Shown here in pieces: positions 8,674-17,935 of a DNA stretch of 64,000 bases; within the stretch, counting starts at the first letter, position 1, and each line of letters begins with the position of its first letter. This stretch comes from Clostridium sardiniense (GTDB lineage: Bacteria > Bacillota > Clostridia > Clostridiales > Clostridiaceae), in contig NZ_JAFBDA010000007.1 of assembly GCF_016907995.1 (NCBI RefSeq), positions 62,001-126,000 of the forward strand, given 5' to 3'. The notes under the pieces were generated by a model that saw only the letters and a program-made list of their open reading frames with translations, had not been told where the DNA came from and searched no databases. The position numbers and the translations under genes are program-made.

Positions 8674-9189
8674 TTAAAACTTACCATAATGAACTTTTTC
8701 ATAATTTAACTTTGAATCATCATAAGCAGGCTTTTCTTCATCTTTATATCCTATAGTCAATATAGTTAACACTCCATAATTTTCTGGTAACCCTAAGAGA
8801 TTTCTTACAGCTTCTTCTGAATCTCCATTTTCACTTTGTCTATTTCTTATTTGTATCCAGCATGATCCAAGATCTAATTCTTGAGCTTCTAATTGAATTA
8901 ATGTTGATGCTATTGAAGCATCTTCAATCCATACATTACTTCTTTCCGTATCTGCAATAACTACAATTGCAAGTGGTGCGGTCTTTAATCCAAGTGTTCC
9001 TTTAGCCTTACATTCTTCTAATTTTAGTAATGTTTCTTTGTCATCAACTAATATAAACTCAACCGGTTTCTTATTCATTGATGATGGTGCAAGGAGCGCC
9101 GCTTTAAGTATTTTATCTATCTTTTCTTTTTCAATTTTTTGTTCTTTATACTTTCTTATACTTCTTCTTTCTCTTAGCATTTCTAACAT
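8674..9189 (-). CDS. Nitroreductase-family flavoprotein
   Basis: A 171-residue protein starting at ATG 9189 (MLEMLRERRSIRKY), with AAAGGATGA upstream; upstream in-frame ATGs lack a site. It carries the family's FMN-binding start RRSIRKYK, AALLAPSSMNKKPVEFILV, and the late LDLGSCWIQIRNR region. It lacks 4Fe-4S cysteines. It should be an FMN-dependent NAD(P)H oxidoreductase; the substrate is unknown. It stands alone between the AlaX-like gene and a divergent sigma factor gene. Confidence 0.85.
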   Translation of the reverse strand: MLEMLRERRSIRKYKEQKIEKEKIDKILKAALLAPSSMNKKPVEFILVDDKETLLKLEECKAKGTLGLKTAPLAIVVIADTERSNVWIEDASIASTLIQLEAQELDLGSCWIQIRNRQSENGDSEEAVRNLLGLPENYGVLTILTIGYKDEEKPAYDDSKLNYEKVHYGKF

Positions 9190-9344
9190 TGAAATCATCC
9201 TTTCAAATTGCATTTTTATTATTATATCACCTAATATTTAATTTAACTAATTAATTGGATATTATTAATTTTTTTGAAACTTTTTGGTATAGTATAAAGA
9301 CTAATATATGAAACATCGATGTTACTAATCAAGGAGGACAACTT

Positions 9345-9941
9345 ATGATTGATACTATAAATATTAAAAGCTTAATTTTAAGACCAAAATCTAATTCAGA
9401 ATTTACTTCAGAAGAATTAATTATAAAAAGAGCCATAAAAGGTGACAAGATTTCTTATGAGAAGTTAATCAAAGCCAATAAAGAATACTTATATAAACTT
9501 GCTTTTTTATATGTAAAAAACGAGCAAGATGCCCTCGATATAATTCAAGAAACCGTATATAAAGGATTCTTAAATATTAGCAAACTAAAAAATGTTCAAT
9601 TTTTTAATACATGGTTATCAAGAATATTAATCAATACATCAATAGATTTTATTAAAAAGAGAGATAGAGCACTTCATACCCCTATTACTAATATAGATTA
9701 TAGCTCAATTTATATTCAATACAATACATCCAAAATTGAATCAAATCTTGATCTATACAATGCAATTGACTTATTAAAATATGAATATAAAACAGTTATA
9801 ATTTTAAAATATTTCGAGGATATGAAAATAGACGAAATATCAAAAATTTTAGACATACCTAAAAATACAGTAAAAACCTACTTAAAAAGAGGTCGTGAAT
9901 CATTATCTAAAATATTAAAGGAGGACTATTTAAATGAATAA
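9345..9941 (+). CDS. ECF-type sigma-70 factor
   Basis: A 198-residue sigma factor with GGAGG before ATG 9345. After a lysine-rich N-terminal extension of about 25 residues, region 2 runs from ELIIKRAIKGD through DALDIIQETVYKGFLNI to FNTWLSRILINTSIDFIKKRDR. Region 4 is LDLYNAIDLLKYEYKTVIILKYFEDMKIDEISKILDIPKNTVKTYLKRGRESL. It overlaps the following DUF4179 membrane protein by eight bases, the usual arrangement for an extracytoplasmic sigma and its anti-sigma. A TGAAAC (9275-9280), the -35 of many ECF promoters, lies upstream and may mean autoregulation. Confidence 0.9.
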   Translation: MIDTINIKSLILRPKSNSEFTSEELIIKRAIKGDKISYEKLIKANKEYLYKLAFLYVKNEQDALDIIQETVYKGFLNISKLKNVQFFNTWLSRILINTSIDFIKKRDRALHTPITNIDYSSIYIQYNTSKIESNLDLYNAIDLLKYEYKTVIILKYFEDMKIDEISKILDIPKNTVKTYLKRGRESLSKILKEDYLNE

Positions 9942-11049
9942 TCAATTTAATAATATTAAATTACCAAATAATATAGATGATGTTATAGATTTAGGTGTAG
10001 AAAAAGCTTGTGCTCAAAAAAAGAATAAAAATAAAAAATTTAAGATAAAGGTAGCTTCAACAATCTTAATAATCACTACTACTCTTACTATTTTAGGTAT
10101 CAAAAATCCAGCTTTTGCATCAAGCATCCCACTTATTGGTGGCATATTTGAAAAACTTCAAGATAAGATTAATTTCTCAGGAAATTATAAGGATTATTCT
10201 AGCAATATTAATGAAATATCTCATAGTAATGGTACTTCTGTAACTATATCTGAAGCTCTTTGTGATGGTGAATCTCTTTATATAACATATAAAATCGAAA
10301 GTAAAAAACCATTTAAATACACGACTTCTGATGAAAGTTTAATAAATTATATAGACAATTCTAATATTGGAGTTAAAGAAAATGAATTGATGCAAATTTT
10401 AGAGGAGGGTACAATTAAAACTAACTTTTCTAACATTGAAATCCCAACTGCTACATCTGGTATACAAGGTAATTATTTAGATAAAAATACATTCATAGGT
10501 GCTGCAAAATATGATATTCCAAAGTTAAATACAACAATACCAAAAGATTTTAAATTAAATATAAACCTTAAAGCTTTAAGTATCCCTTCAACCCTTTATG
10601 AACCAGCGAAGGATATTGTTGTTAATAAAGATCAAATATTAAGGGGAAATTGGAAGTTTAATATACCTATATCTACTGACAATTCACTAGTAAAAATAAT
10701 AAATGTAAATAAGAGAAATAACTATGGTTCTAGTTTGGATAGTATTTCAATCACTCCGTTTGAAATTAAGTTACAAGGCAAAACTGAAAAGATCCCACCT
10801 ACAAAAGCTGGCGGAAAAATCCATCAATATGGAATAAATATCAAAGATGATAAAGATTCTCTTGTATCATCAAGTTCACAAACCTTTAAAGATGGTAGCT
10901 ATTCAGTTATTTTAGAAAGAAAAAATATTAATTCAAGATCTTTAACATTGTCTTTATTTGAAGAAATCTTATGTATTCCAGATGAAAATGGAAATACAAC
11001 CATAATAGATGAAAAAACTTTATTTAGCACTAAATTTAAAATTGATTGA
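9934..11049 (+). CDS. DUF4179-type membrane protein, likely anti-sigma factor
   Basis: A 371-residue protein with about 40 N-terminal cytosolic residues (MNNQFNNIKLPNNIDDVIDLGVEKA), one membrane helix (VASTILIITTTLTILGI) and a large exported domain starting with the DUF4179 signature NPAFASSIPLIGGIFEKL. It is translationally coupled to the sigma gene by an eight-base overlap, with AAGGAGG inside the sigma coding end. The short cytosolic part would hold the sigma factor and the outer domain would sense an envelope signal. The anti-sigma role is inferred from position and topology; the signal is unknown. Confidence 0.8.
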   Translation: MNNQFNNIKLPNNIDDVIDLGVEKACAQKKNKNKKFKIKVASTILIITTTLTILGIKNPAFASSIPLIGGIFEKLQDKINFSGNYKDYSSNINEISHSNGTSVTISEALCDGESLYITYKIESKKPFKYTTSDESLINYIDNSNIGVKENELMQILEEGTIKTNFSNIEIPTATSGIQGNYLDKNTFIGAAKYDIPKLNTTIPKDFKLNINLKALSIPSTLYEPAKDIVVNKDQILRGNWKFNIPISTDNSLVKIINVNKRNNYGSSLDSISITPFEIKLQGKTEKIPPTKAGGKIHQYGINIKDDKDSLVSSSSQTFKDGSYSVILERKNINSRSLTLSLFEEILCIPDENGNTTIIDEKTLFSTKFKID

Positions 11050-11140
11050 TATAAAACATCGTTTCTATCCATAATATACCTACTGATCCAGATATAATAC
11101 TTTTTAAATAACTGAAGATTATAAATAATTTATTGCATTA

Positions 11141-11187
11141 AAAATCACGTGTATCTTAACAAGGAAAATCACGTGATTTTTATATTT
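11141..11187 (+). terminator. Terminator of the sigma/DUF4179 operon
   Basis: AAAATCACGTG (11141-11151) pairs with CACGTGATTTTT (11170-11181), with T-rich DNA after it. Its convergent neighbour begins at 11270. Confidence 0.75.
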
Positions 11188-11269
11188 TATAATTTTATCT
11201 ACTCTATATATCTAAATTTAATAATTGTTTAACTTTAACTATCTACTCTATATCAATAAAATTAAACTT

Positions 11270-12316
11270 CTACACTACAAAAAAGGCAGCAGCTATAATT
11301 ATATATACAGCTAATAATTGTACTCCTTCAAGCCAATTTGATTCACCATCACTTGCAACTTTATTTGCAATTATGACTGAAACAATTAAAGCAACAAGCT
11401 CAAAAACATTAAATACAATACTCATCGGAGTGAACAAAAGACTTAAGAAAATTAGAACTGGTGCAACAAATAAAATTATTTGAAGACTTGATCCAAGTGC
11501 TATTTCTACGGCAACATCCATTTTATTTTTAAGTGCCATAACAACAGCAGTACTATGCTCTGCTGCATTTCCAATTATAGGTATTAAAATTATACCTACA
11601 AAGAATTCACTTAATCCAAGTGATTGTGTCATAGGTTCCACTGCCCCAACTAAAAGTTCACTTTCAATTGCAATTAAAACTGTTGCTACAGCAAGAACTA
11701 ATATAGATTTTTTAAGTGACCATTTAGCTATTTCTCCATTCTCTTCATGTTCTACTTCATATATATCCTTATGAGTAAAGAATGAAAATACTAAACTTAA
11801 TATGTAAATTGCAAACATTATAACAGCAACTATTATACTTAATCCTTCGTATTTTGTATTTAATAGCTCTGGACTAACTGTATGTGTAAATATAGCTGGT
11901 ATACTTAATCCTATAACTGAAAATAAAAGCATACTTGAGCTTATATCTATAACCTTTTTATTAAATTTTTGAGTCTTAAATTTAAGTCCTCCAACTAACA
12001 TACTTGCACCTAGAACTAACAGCGTGTTTCCTATTACTGACCCTGCTATTGATGCTTTAACCACATCAAACAAACCACTCTTTAATGCAAAGAATGATAT
12101 TATAAGCTCAGTTGCATTCCCAAAGGTGGCATTTAAAAATCCACCAAGTTTTGGCCCTGTATAAAATGATATTTCCTCTGTAGCCTCCCCCATAAGTCCA
12201 GCAAGCGGAATTATAGCAAGTGCTGCTAATATAAATAATATTGTAGGTGATAAATGCATAAACTCACCGATTATACTTATAGGTATAAATATTAATAAGT
12301 ACTTTAAAAATTTCAT
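11270..12316 (-). CDS. Ca2+/H+ antiporter, CaCA/CAX family
   Basis: A 348-residue membrane protein with about 11 hydrophobic helices. Both alpha repeats are visible: GGFLNATFGNATELIISFFAL in the N-terminal half and GIILIPIIGNAAEHSTAVVMA in the C-terminal half, each carrying the conserved GN(A)(T/A)E with the ion-binding glutamate. The length is normal for bacterial CAX proteins. It should extrude Ca2+ in exchange for protons. AGAGGT precedes ATG 12316. It stands alone, back to back with the T-box/tyrS region. Confidence 0.9.
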   Translation of the reverse strand: MKFLKYLLIFIPISIIGEFMHLSPTILFILAALAIIPLAGLMGEATEEISFYTGPKLGGFLNATFGNATELIISFFALKSGLFDVVKASIAGSVIGNTLLVLGASMLVGGLKFKTQKFNKKVIDISSSMLLFSVIGLSIPAIFTHTVSPELLNTKYEGLSIIVAVIMFAIYILSLVFSFFTHKDIYEVEHEENGEIAKWSLKKSILVLAVATVLIAIESELLVGAVEPMTQSLGLSEFFVGIILIPIIGNAAEHSTAVVMALKNKMDVAVEIALGSSLQIILFVAPVLIFLSLLFTPMSIVFNVFELVALIVSVIIANKVASDGESNWLEGVQLLAVYIIIAAAFFVV

Positions 12317-12507
12317 GTTAATACCTCTTTCTTCTTTACTATATTCTATTTTTTATTATTTTTTTTATTATTATACAATATAATTGTTAAATATATATAA
12401 ATAGCTTAACTCTCGTATTTACTACGTTTCCCATAATACTTTTAAAATTTATTAACTTAAAAATCTATGTTTCAATGGTATTTAATGCAATTTTTTTTAA
12501 ATTAATG

Positions 12508-12536
12508 TTGACACTAAGATTTTATGGAGATATAAT
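12508..12536 (+). promoter_or_regulatory. Near-consensus SigmaA promoter of the tyrS leader
   Basis: TTGACA (12508-12513), a 17-base spacer and TATAAT (12531-12536) form a perfect-consensus promoter. Transcription should start near 12543, just ahead of the T-box structure. Confidence 0.85.
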
Positions 12537-12542
12537 GAGTTC

Positions 12543-12834
12543 AAGCAGTCAAACAAAGCACTGCTAAATAAATTAATAACTAAAGACAATGAAGAGAACA
12601 AGTAGGAATACCTAAGCTTAACAGAAAGTTGCCGGGTGATGAGAGGCGCTAAGACATTTATTTTGAATACATCTCGGAGTCATACATTGAACTCTATTTA
12701 TTAGATATTAGGTGTTATCGATTAAGTATCGTTAAAAACTTTTAATGAGGTTATATATTAATTAAAGTATATAATAAATTAAGGTGGTACCACGTGAGTA
12801 ATCTCGTCCTTATTATGGATGGGGTTTTTTTTGT
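12543..12834 (+). promoter_or_regulatory. Tyrosine-specific T-box leader with terminator
   Basis: A complete T-box riboregulator. Stem I elements include AGTAGGAATACC and the GGGTGATGAGAGGC motif (GNUG/AG bulge region). The specifier is TAC (12668-12670) in TTTTGAATACATC, a tyrosine codon followed by the usual A. The T-box itself is AAGGTGGTACCACG (12781-12794), which binds the tRNA acceptor end to form the antiterminator. The competing terminator CTCGTCC/GGATGGG is followed by eight T. Uncharged tRNA-Tyr should therefore allow read-through into tyrS. The first coding start is over 300 bases further on. Confidence 0.93.
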
Positions 12835-13102
12835 TATATAAAAAGATTTTATACTCACACATTTGAGGCAAAAAAAAACTATATCAAATTAATATTTATA
12901 ACAATGTATCTAATGTTATAACTTCACTACTTCAATCGTCCAAAAAAGAAGTATAATTAAAAGTTATTAAGCAAATAGTACTTAGTGTCATAAATAAAAA
13001 TTCGTATAGCAAATAAAAGAGCCCACAAAACTGCATAGTTATTGCTCTTCTACAATATCATTATTTCACAGATATATTATATTGTTTTATTTAAAGAAGG
13101 TC

Positions 13103-13143
13103 AATAATTAATGCAAAAAAAAATAAAAAATACATTAATTATT
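13103..13143 (+). repeat. Perfect 11-bp inverted repeat touching the tyrS ribosome binding site
   Basis: AATAATTAATG (13103-13113) and CATTAATTATT (13133-13143) pair perfectly around a 19-base A-rich loop. The right arm ends one base before GGAGG (13144-13148). The hairpin could hold or expose the binding site, or could be an operator. The rest of 12835-13102 is AT-rich, with only weak short inverted repeats (ATAACA/TGTTAT, AGAGC/GCTCT) and no reading frame. Confidence 0.5.
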
Positions 13144-13156
13144 GGAGGTTTTAGTA

Positions 13157-14386
13157 ATGGAAAGAAATGTTTTAGATATCCTAAAAGAACGTGGATACAT
13201 TAAACAGTTTACTCATGAAGAGGAAACAAGAGAATTATTAGGAAAAGAGAAAATTACTTTCTACATTGGATTTGACCCAACAGCTGATAGCTTACATGTT
13301 GGTCACTTTATCGCAATGATGTTCATGGCTCACATGCAAAGAGCTGGACATAGACCAATTGTATTAATTGGTGGTGGTACTGTTACTATCGGAGATCCAA
13401 GCGGAAAAACTGATATGAGAAAAATGTTAACTGATGAACAAATTCATCATAACGTTGAATCAATAAAGAAACAAATGGAAAGATTTATAGATTTCTCAGA
13501 TGATAAAGCTATCTTAGTAAATAACGCTGATTGGCTTAGAGGATTAAACTACATCGATTTCTTAAGAGAAGTTGGTGGACACTTCACAGTTAATAAGATG
13601 TTAGCAGCTGATGCTTTCAAGAAAAGATTTGCTCTTGATAGAGGTTTATCATTCTTAGAATTTAACTACATGTTAATGCAAGCTTACGATTTCTTAGTAT
13701 TAAATGAAAAGTTCGGTTGTAAAATGGAACTTGGTGGAGACGACCAATGGTCAAATATGATTGCTGGTGTTGACTTATTAAGAAAGAAAAAAGGCGAAAG
13801 CGTATACGCTATGACTTGTAGCCTACTTACTAATAGCGAAGGTGAAAAAATGGGTAAAACTGTTGGAGGAGCTTTATGGCTTGATCCTGAAAGAGTTTCA
13901 CCATTTGAATTCTTCCAATACTGGAGAAATATAGCTGATGCTGATGTTGAAAAGTGCTTAAAACTTTTAACATTCTTACCAATAGATGAAATAAATGAAT
14001 TATGTGCTCTTGAAGGCGCAGCAATTAACGAAGCTAAGAAAACTTTAGCTTTCGAAGTTACTAAATTAGTTCATGGTGAAGAAAATGCTCAAAAAGCTTT
14101 AGCTGCTTCACAAGCTTTATTCGAAGGTGGCGTTGATTTAGAACACGTTCCAACTATTGAAATAACTGAAGCTCATTTAGGTAACAACTTATTAGATGTA
14201 TTAGTTGAATTTGATGTATTCCCATCAAAATCAGAAGCTAAGAGATTCGTATCTCAAGGTGGATTAGCTATAAACGAAGAAAAAGTTTCTGATATAGCAA
14301 AAACTTTAGAAAAAGAACATTTTGAAGAAGGTTTTGCAATGATTAAAAAAGGTAAAAAAGGTTTCACTAAAATAATAGTTAAATAG
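13157..14386 (+). CDS. tyrS: Tyrosyl-tRNA synthetase
   Basis: A 409-residue class I synthetase. ATG 13157 is used ([15 protein letters not shown]), eight bases after GGAGG. Motifs are [17 protein letters not shown] (HIGH-type HVGH), [18 protein letters not shown] for tyrosine recognition, GGDDQWSNM, and KMGKT (KMSKS-type). A C-terminal S4 RNA-binding domain follows ([25 protein letters not shown]). A T-box reading the Tyr codon lies upstream. The gene borders a cluster of TyrDC-family decarboxylases, like the tyrS copy in enterococcal and lactobacillar tyramine clusters. The coding DNA is unusually rich in optimal codons, fitting high expression. Confidence 0.97.
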   Translation: MERNVLDILKERGYIKQFTHEEETRELLGKEKITFYIGFDPTADSLHVGHFIAMMFMAHMQRAGHRPIVLIGGGTVTIGDPSGKTDMRKMLTDEQIHHNVESIKKQMERFIDFSDDKAILVNNADWLRGLNYIDFLREVGGHFTVNKMLAADAFKKRFALDRGLSFLEFNYMLMQAYDFLVLNEKFGCKMELGGDDQWSNMIAGVDLLRKKKGESVYAMTCSLLTNSEGEKMGKTVGGALWLDPERVSPFEFFQYWRNIADADVEKCLKLLTFLPIDEINELCALEGAAINEAKKTLAFEVTKLVHGEENAQKALAASQALFEGGVDLEHVPTIEITEAHLGNNLLDVLVEFDVFPSKSEAKRFVSQGGLAINEEKVSDIAKTLEKEHFEEGFAMIKKGKKGFTKIIVK

Positions 14387-14451
14387 TGATTTAGTAAGTA
14401 ATAATTTATTTAGGGGATAAATTATACTGTAATAAATACTATAACAAATAA

Positions 14452-14699
14452 TAATGTTTTAAACGGAAATAGTTAAACAATAATGCTAAAATAATTTTAA
14501 AATAAAGATTCGGAAAATTTTAATTTAGTTAATGCTTAATAAATTAAAATAAAAATTTAAATATACACACTGTTCATAAAAGATAATTTAAAATAGATAA
14601 ATAAATTTTAAAATAATGCTTAAAATAATGTTTAAATAAGTCACTCATTTATAATTCAAATAGATAAATAATGCTTAAAAGGGTATCGATGTAATGCTT
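14452..14699 (+). repeat. Scattered TAATGCTT octamers downstream of tyrS
   Basis: The octamer TAATGCTT occurs at 14530, 14614, 14669 and 14692, with one-base variants at 14452 and 14626 (TAATGTTT) and 14481 (TAATGCTA). No reading frame covers this 436-base gap. The same octamer recurs in other intergenic spaces of the decarboxylase island. Spacing here is irregular (29, 49, 84, 12, 43 and 23 bases). Confidence 0.55.
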
Positions 14700-14720
14700 T
14701 GTCGATACCCTTTTATTTTT
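14677..14720 (+). terminator. Strong terminator downstream of tyrS
   Basis: AAAAGGGTATCGA (14677-14689) pairs with TCGATACCCTTTT (14702-14714) around a 12-base loop that itself contains TAATGCTT, and is followed by TTTTATTTTT. It ends the tyrS transcript about 300 bases after its stop. Confidence 0.85.
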
Positions 14721-14822
14721 CATGTTAATAATATATTAAGCTTCTTTATTTTATCAACACTATATCTATTATAAATGTATAATTATAATGTGTATTAAAA
14801 TATAACACTGGAGTTGATAAAA

Positions 14823-15740
14823 TTGAATATGACAATAATAAATCAAGTTATAATACTATTTTTAATTATGCTTGTTGGAGTATATGCTAGGAAAAAGAAC
14901 ATCATTACTGAAGAAAGTAATGAATCTCTTTCTAAGTTTTTATTAAATATAGCACTTCCCTTTTTGATCCTTTCTTCATTTGATTATAATATATCAAAAG
15001 AGGAAATATTTAATGCAGAACTTATATTTTTATATTCTACAGTTATACACCTTTTCTTAATCTTTATAACAAAGATATTATGTATTAAGTTTGATAAAGA
15101 TACTTCAATTGTATCTAGATGTGCTCTTATATTTTCAAATGCTGGCTTTATGGGATACCCTTTAATGGCTGGTTTATATGGAAAAATTGGTGTCTTTTAT
15201 ACAGCAATTTATGGAATTCCTTATAATATAATTCTTTTTACTTACGGAACTATATTATTTAGTAAAACCAATTTAAAGGATAACTATAAAGATGCTTTAA
15301 AAAAGATAATTTTAAACCCAGGTATTATAGCTATATTTTTAGGTATGATTCTACTTATAACTAAATTTAAATTACCAGATCCAATGTCAGAGACAATATC
15401 ATTAATTGGTAACACAACTACTCCCCTTGCCATGATTATAGTTGGAGCTATGCTTGGTAATTTAAAACTTAAAGAAATATTCAAAGGAAAAATTATATAT
15501 TACATAAGTTTTATAAAACTTATATTAATACCTGTAATGGTATTTCTTTTAATAAGCCTTTTTAATGCAAATCATTTTTTAAAAAATATTTGTGTACTAC
15601 TAGAAGCTACGCCTGCCGCAGTTGTATGTTCTGCATTTGCAGCACAATATAATATACAGAAAGATCTGGCGGCTAAATTAGTCTTTGTAACTACTCTATT
15701 TTCAATTATAACTATTCCTATAATTATGAGTATCTTTTAA
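14823..15740 (+). CDS. AEC (auxin efflux carrier) family transporter
   Basis: A 305-residue protein with about ten helices. TTG 14823 is taken as start because GGAG lies nine bases upstream; ATG 14829 is the alternative. The family pattern is clear: IINQVIILFLIMLVGVYARKK, then LSKFLLNIALPFLILSSF at the start, ALIFSNAGFMGYPLMAGLYG in the middle, and TTPLAMIIVGAMLG and LLEATPAAVVCSAFAAQY in the second half. Bacterial relatives carry malate or other carboxylates. Its place between tyrS and the decarboxylase pairs, on the opposite strand to the first pair, makes an organic or amino acid transport role plausible but unproven. Confidence 0.85.
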   Translation: MNMTIINQVIILFLIMLVGVYARKKNIITEESNESLSKFLLNIALPFLILSSFDYNISKEEIFNAELIFLYSTVIHLFLIFITKILCIKFDKDTSIVSRCALIFSNAGFMGYPLMAGLYGKIGVFYTAIYGIPYNIILFTYGTILFSKTNLKDNYKDALKKIILNPGIIAIFLGMILLITKFKLPDPMSETISLIGNTTTPLAMIIVGAMLGNLKLKEIFKGKIIYYISFIKLILIPVMVFLLISLFNANHFLKNICVLLEATPAAVVCSAFAAQYNIQKDLAAKLVFVTTLFSIITIPIIMSIF

Positions 15741-15757
15741 TTATACTTACTTATATA

Positions 15758-15803
15758 AAAATAAGGCAACATTATAATTGATATAATGTTGCCTTATTTT
15801 TTT
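15758..15803 (+). terminator. Terminator of the AEC carrier gene
   Basis: An AAAATAAGGCAACATTAT arm pairs with ATAATGTTGCCTTATTTT and is followed by TTTTTG, directly downstream of the plus-strand stop. Confidence 0.85.
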
Positions 15804-15827
15804 GTCATTCTTTTACTATATCAAAAT

Positions 15828-15862
15828 AAAAAAAGTAGCAAAGTAATAAACCTTGCTACTTT
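15828..15862 (-). terminator. Terminator of the first decarboxylase gene
   Basis: Reading the minus strand, AAAGTAGCAA and TTGCTACTTT pair and are followed by a run of T, eleven bases after the decarboxylase stop. Confidence 0.75.
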
Positions 15863-15873
15863 AATATAATATA

Positions 15874-17727
15874 CTATCTTACATCATAGATTTTATCTAA
15901 TTTCTTTTGAATAGCTATGTGAATCTTGTCCATATATTCATTGAATACTTCTTTATCATTTATAAATGGTGAAAGTACACAAGCTCTTAAGATAGTAACC
16001 TTTTCTTCTTTATCCCATTCTTTTTCAGTTATTCCACATCTTTCAACGAAGTTAAGTGGGCTATTTCCGTAGTCTGGTACAGCGAAATCAGTATGTGATG
16101 TAATGAAGTCATTATTGTATAATCCTCCATCAACATATGAAGCTTCATCATAGAAATCATGATTTAACTTATTCATTTTAGCTAAATCTGTATTTCCTTC
16201 TTCATTAAATACAAAGTCTACCATGTTGAAATCTGGTCTTGTTAAATTGTGCATCTTTATAGTTTTATCTCCAACCTTAAATTCTTTTCCTTCAAGGTAA
16301 GTATAGAAATTATATGCACCTTCAATACCTGCTCCTATAAGTTTTCCGTATCCTGTAATATTTAATGGTAATATTCTATGTGCAGTCCAAACTGATGCTG
16401 CAGTAGCTCCTGCTTTTGATCCTTCAAGCATGAATGCTCCAAGTAATGCAGGGATATCCATTCCTTTTTCAAATACGTAAGTTGCAAAGTATGAAATTGA
16501 ATCTCTCATTCTCTTATCTTTTATAACTATACCACCAGCTGAATATGGTACATATCCCATTTTATGTGGATCGATTGTTACTGAATCAGCTTCACTTATA
16601 GCTTTAAATGCTTCATAAGTATCATCTGAAGGCCATTCAGTTTCTTTATTTAAGAATACTCCATGTTCTAAATATTTTTCTTTTAATTCATCCTTAGCTA
16701 TGAAATTATAATCTTCATCTAAGAATATTGATCTTGCATATCCACCGTATGCAGCATCAACGTGTACATAGAAATGTATTCCTTCTTTAGCTAACTTATC
16801 TCTTACAGCTATGATTTTGTGTATATCATCAACTGCTCCTTCTTCTGTTGAACCAACAACACCAACAACTCCTAGAGTTGGAATTCCTTGTGCAGCTAAC
16901 TCTCTGATTTTCTTTTCAAGAACTTCTGTGTTCATTCTAAATTTATCAGTAACTTCTACAGCTTCAACATTGTCTAATCCAAGACCAATGATATCAGCAG
17001 CTTTAAGCCATGAATAGTGCTTAGTTTGTGGAACTAACCATTTACCTAATTTTTGAATGTTTTTACCACTTCTTGCTGATTTATCTTTTAAATCATCTAA
17101 TTTTTCTGGAACCTTAGCTACTAAATCTAAGATTTCTTCAGTTGACATATTTAATAATTCCCATTCAGTTTTTCCTTTTACAAGTTCTGGGCAAACTTCA
17201 CTCATTGCAAGTGGTAATGATTTTAAGTTTCTTGCATACCAAATACCTTCTAAATTAGCTATTGATCCATCAGCACTGATGTGTCCCCAACCAATTCCAT
17301 CTTTATATCCCATAAGTCTTGCAAAATCAGCTCCAACTTCTTCTTCCATTTGTGAAGTTCCTGGTGATGATTCATACGCAACGTTGTTACCATTGTATAA
17401 CATTGCAGTGAAGTATCCTAAAATTGCTGGCATTAAAGTTTCTGAGTTCATGTGTCCTAAGAATCTTGGTGAATGCCATGGTAATGATTTTGATCTAAGT
17501 TTAACTGATAATTCTGTTAAAACTTCTTCCATTTTATCTGAAGTCATTCCAAAATCTTTTTCATTCATATCGTTCTTTTTGATTATTGGCATATCTTCTG
17601 GATGATAATTTTTTCTCCATTCACTATGATCTTCAAATAACATCTTTAAATACTTTTCGAAAGTTTCTTTGTTTTCTGACTTTGGTCCTAAAAATAATGC
17701 TTTTAAGTTTAAATCTTGTCCATTCAT
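15874..17727 (-). CDS. TyrDC-family aromatic amino acid decarboxylase, copy 1
   Basis: A 617-residue PLP-dependent group II decarboxylase of the bacterial tyrosine decarboxylase type, at the family's usual length of about 620. Key features are the [15 protein letters not shown] and [19 protein letters not shown] region lining the active site, [15 protein letters not shown] with the cofactor-stacking His (about 237), [12 protein letters not shown] with the PLP-binding Asp (about 324), and [16 protein letters not shown] with the Schiff-base Lys (about 389). It also has [14 protein letters not shown] near the C-terminus. Tyrosine to tyramine, possibly also Phe/DOPA, is the expected reaction. AAGGAGA precedes ATG. 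The upstream antiporter gene runs the same way, with 208 bases between. Confidence 0.9.
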   Translation of the reverse strand: MNGQDLNLKALFLGPKSENKETFEKYLKMLFEDHSEWRKNYHPEDMPIIKKNDMNEKDFGMTSDKMEEVLTELSVKLRSKSLPWHSPRFLGHMNSETLMPAILGYFTAMLYNGNNVAYESSPGTSQMEEEVGADFARLMGYKDGIGWGHISADGSIANLEGIWYARNLKSLPLAMSEVCPELVKGKTEWELLNMSTEEILDLVAKVPEKLDDLKDKSARSGKNIQKLGKWLVPQTKHYSWLKAADIIGLGLDNVEAVEVTDKFRMNTEVLEKKIRELAAQGIPTLGVVGVVGSTEEGAVDDIHKIIAVRDKLAKEGIHFYVHVDAAYGGYARSIFLDEDYNFIAKDELKEKYLEHGVFLNKETEWPSDDTYEAFKAISEADSVTIDPHKMGYVPYSAGGIVIKDKRMRDSISYFATYVFEKGMDIPALLGAFMLEGSKAGATAASVWTAHRILPLNITGYGKLIGAGIEGAYNFYTYLEGKEFKVGDKTIKMHNLTRPDFNMVDFVFNEEGNTDLAKMNKLNHDFYDEASYVDGGLYNNDFITSHTDFAVPDYGNSPLNFVERCGITEKEWDKEEKVTILRACVLSPFINDKEVFNEYMDKIHIAIQKKLDKIYDVR

Positions 17728-17761
17728 TTATATCTTCTCCTTCGTAGACTCAATTAAAACT

Positions 17762-17817
17762 ATATGACCATTTAAAATGAAACTAATGCAATTCATTTTA
17801 AATTACCACACGTTTCA
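17762..17817 (-). promoter_or_regulatory. Conserved leader block upstream of decarboxylase copy 1, with 12-bp inverted repeat
   Basis: ATATGACC and ATTTAAAATGAAA, then CACACGTTTCA, are repeated almost exactly upstream of decarboxylase copy 3 (25676-25729). The two blocks are 40 bases apart here and 38 there. Here ATTTAAAATGAA (17770-17781) also forms a perfect inverted repeat with TTCATTTTAAAT (17792-17803). The position is 35 to 90 bases before the start codon. It could be an operator or a leader hairpin. Confidence 0.5.
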
Positions 17818-17843
17818 TTGAGGGCTTTATAATATTTATTAAA

Positions 17844-17889
17844 ATCATATGACATCTAAGATAATGCTAAGACTTAAATGTCATATGAT
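17844..17889 (-). repeat. Perfect 12-bp inverted repeat between antiporter 1 and decarboxylase 1
   Basis: ATCATATGACAT (17844-17855) pairs with ATGTCATATGAT (17878-17889) around a 22-base loop that contains TAATGCTA. On the minus strand it is followed by TTTTAATAAA, so it may act as a partial terminator after the antiporter gene. Another TAATGCTT is at 17914-17921. Confidence 0.55.
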
Positions 17890-17935
17890 GTTTTACTATA
17901 TTAATAGTATTTTTAATGCTTTTATTGATAATTTA

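Noticed and set aside
9345..9450. Similarity between the sigma factor start (LILRPKSNSEF) and the decarboxylase start ([11 protein letters not shown])
   Set aside because: The match is short, and no structural or functional link is known; taken as coincidence.
12835..13102. A second riboswitch between the T-box and tyrS
   Set aside because: Only weak short inverted repeats are present; no conserved riboswitch core could be recognised, apart from the hairpin reported separately.
16811..17605. Plus-strand frames of 68 and 182 codons inside decarboxylase 1 (and similar ones in copies 2 and 3)
   Set aside because: They are antisense shadows of strongly coding genes, without binding sites or recognisable protein patterns.
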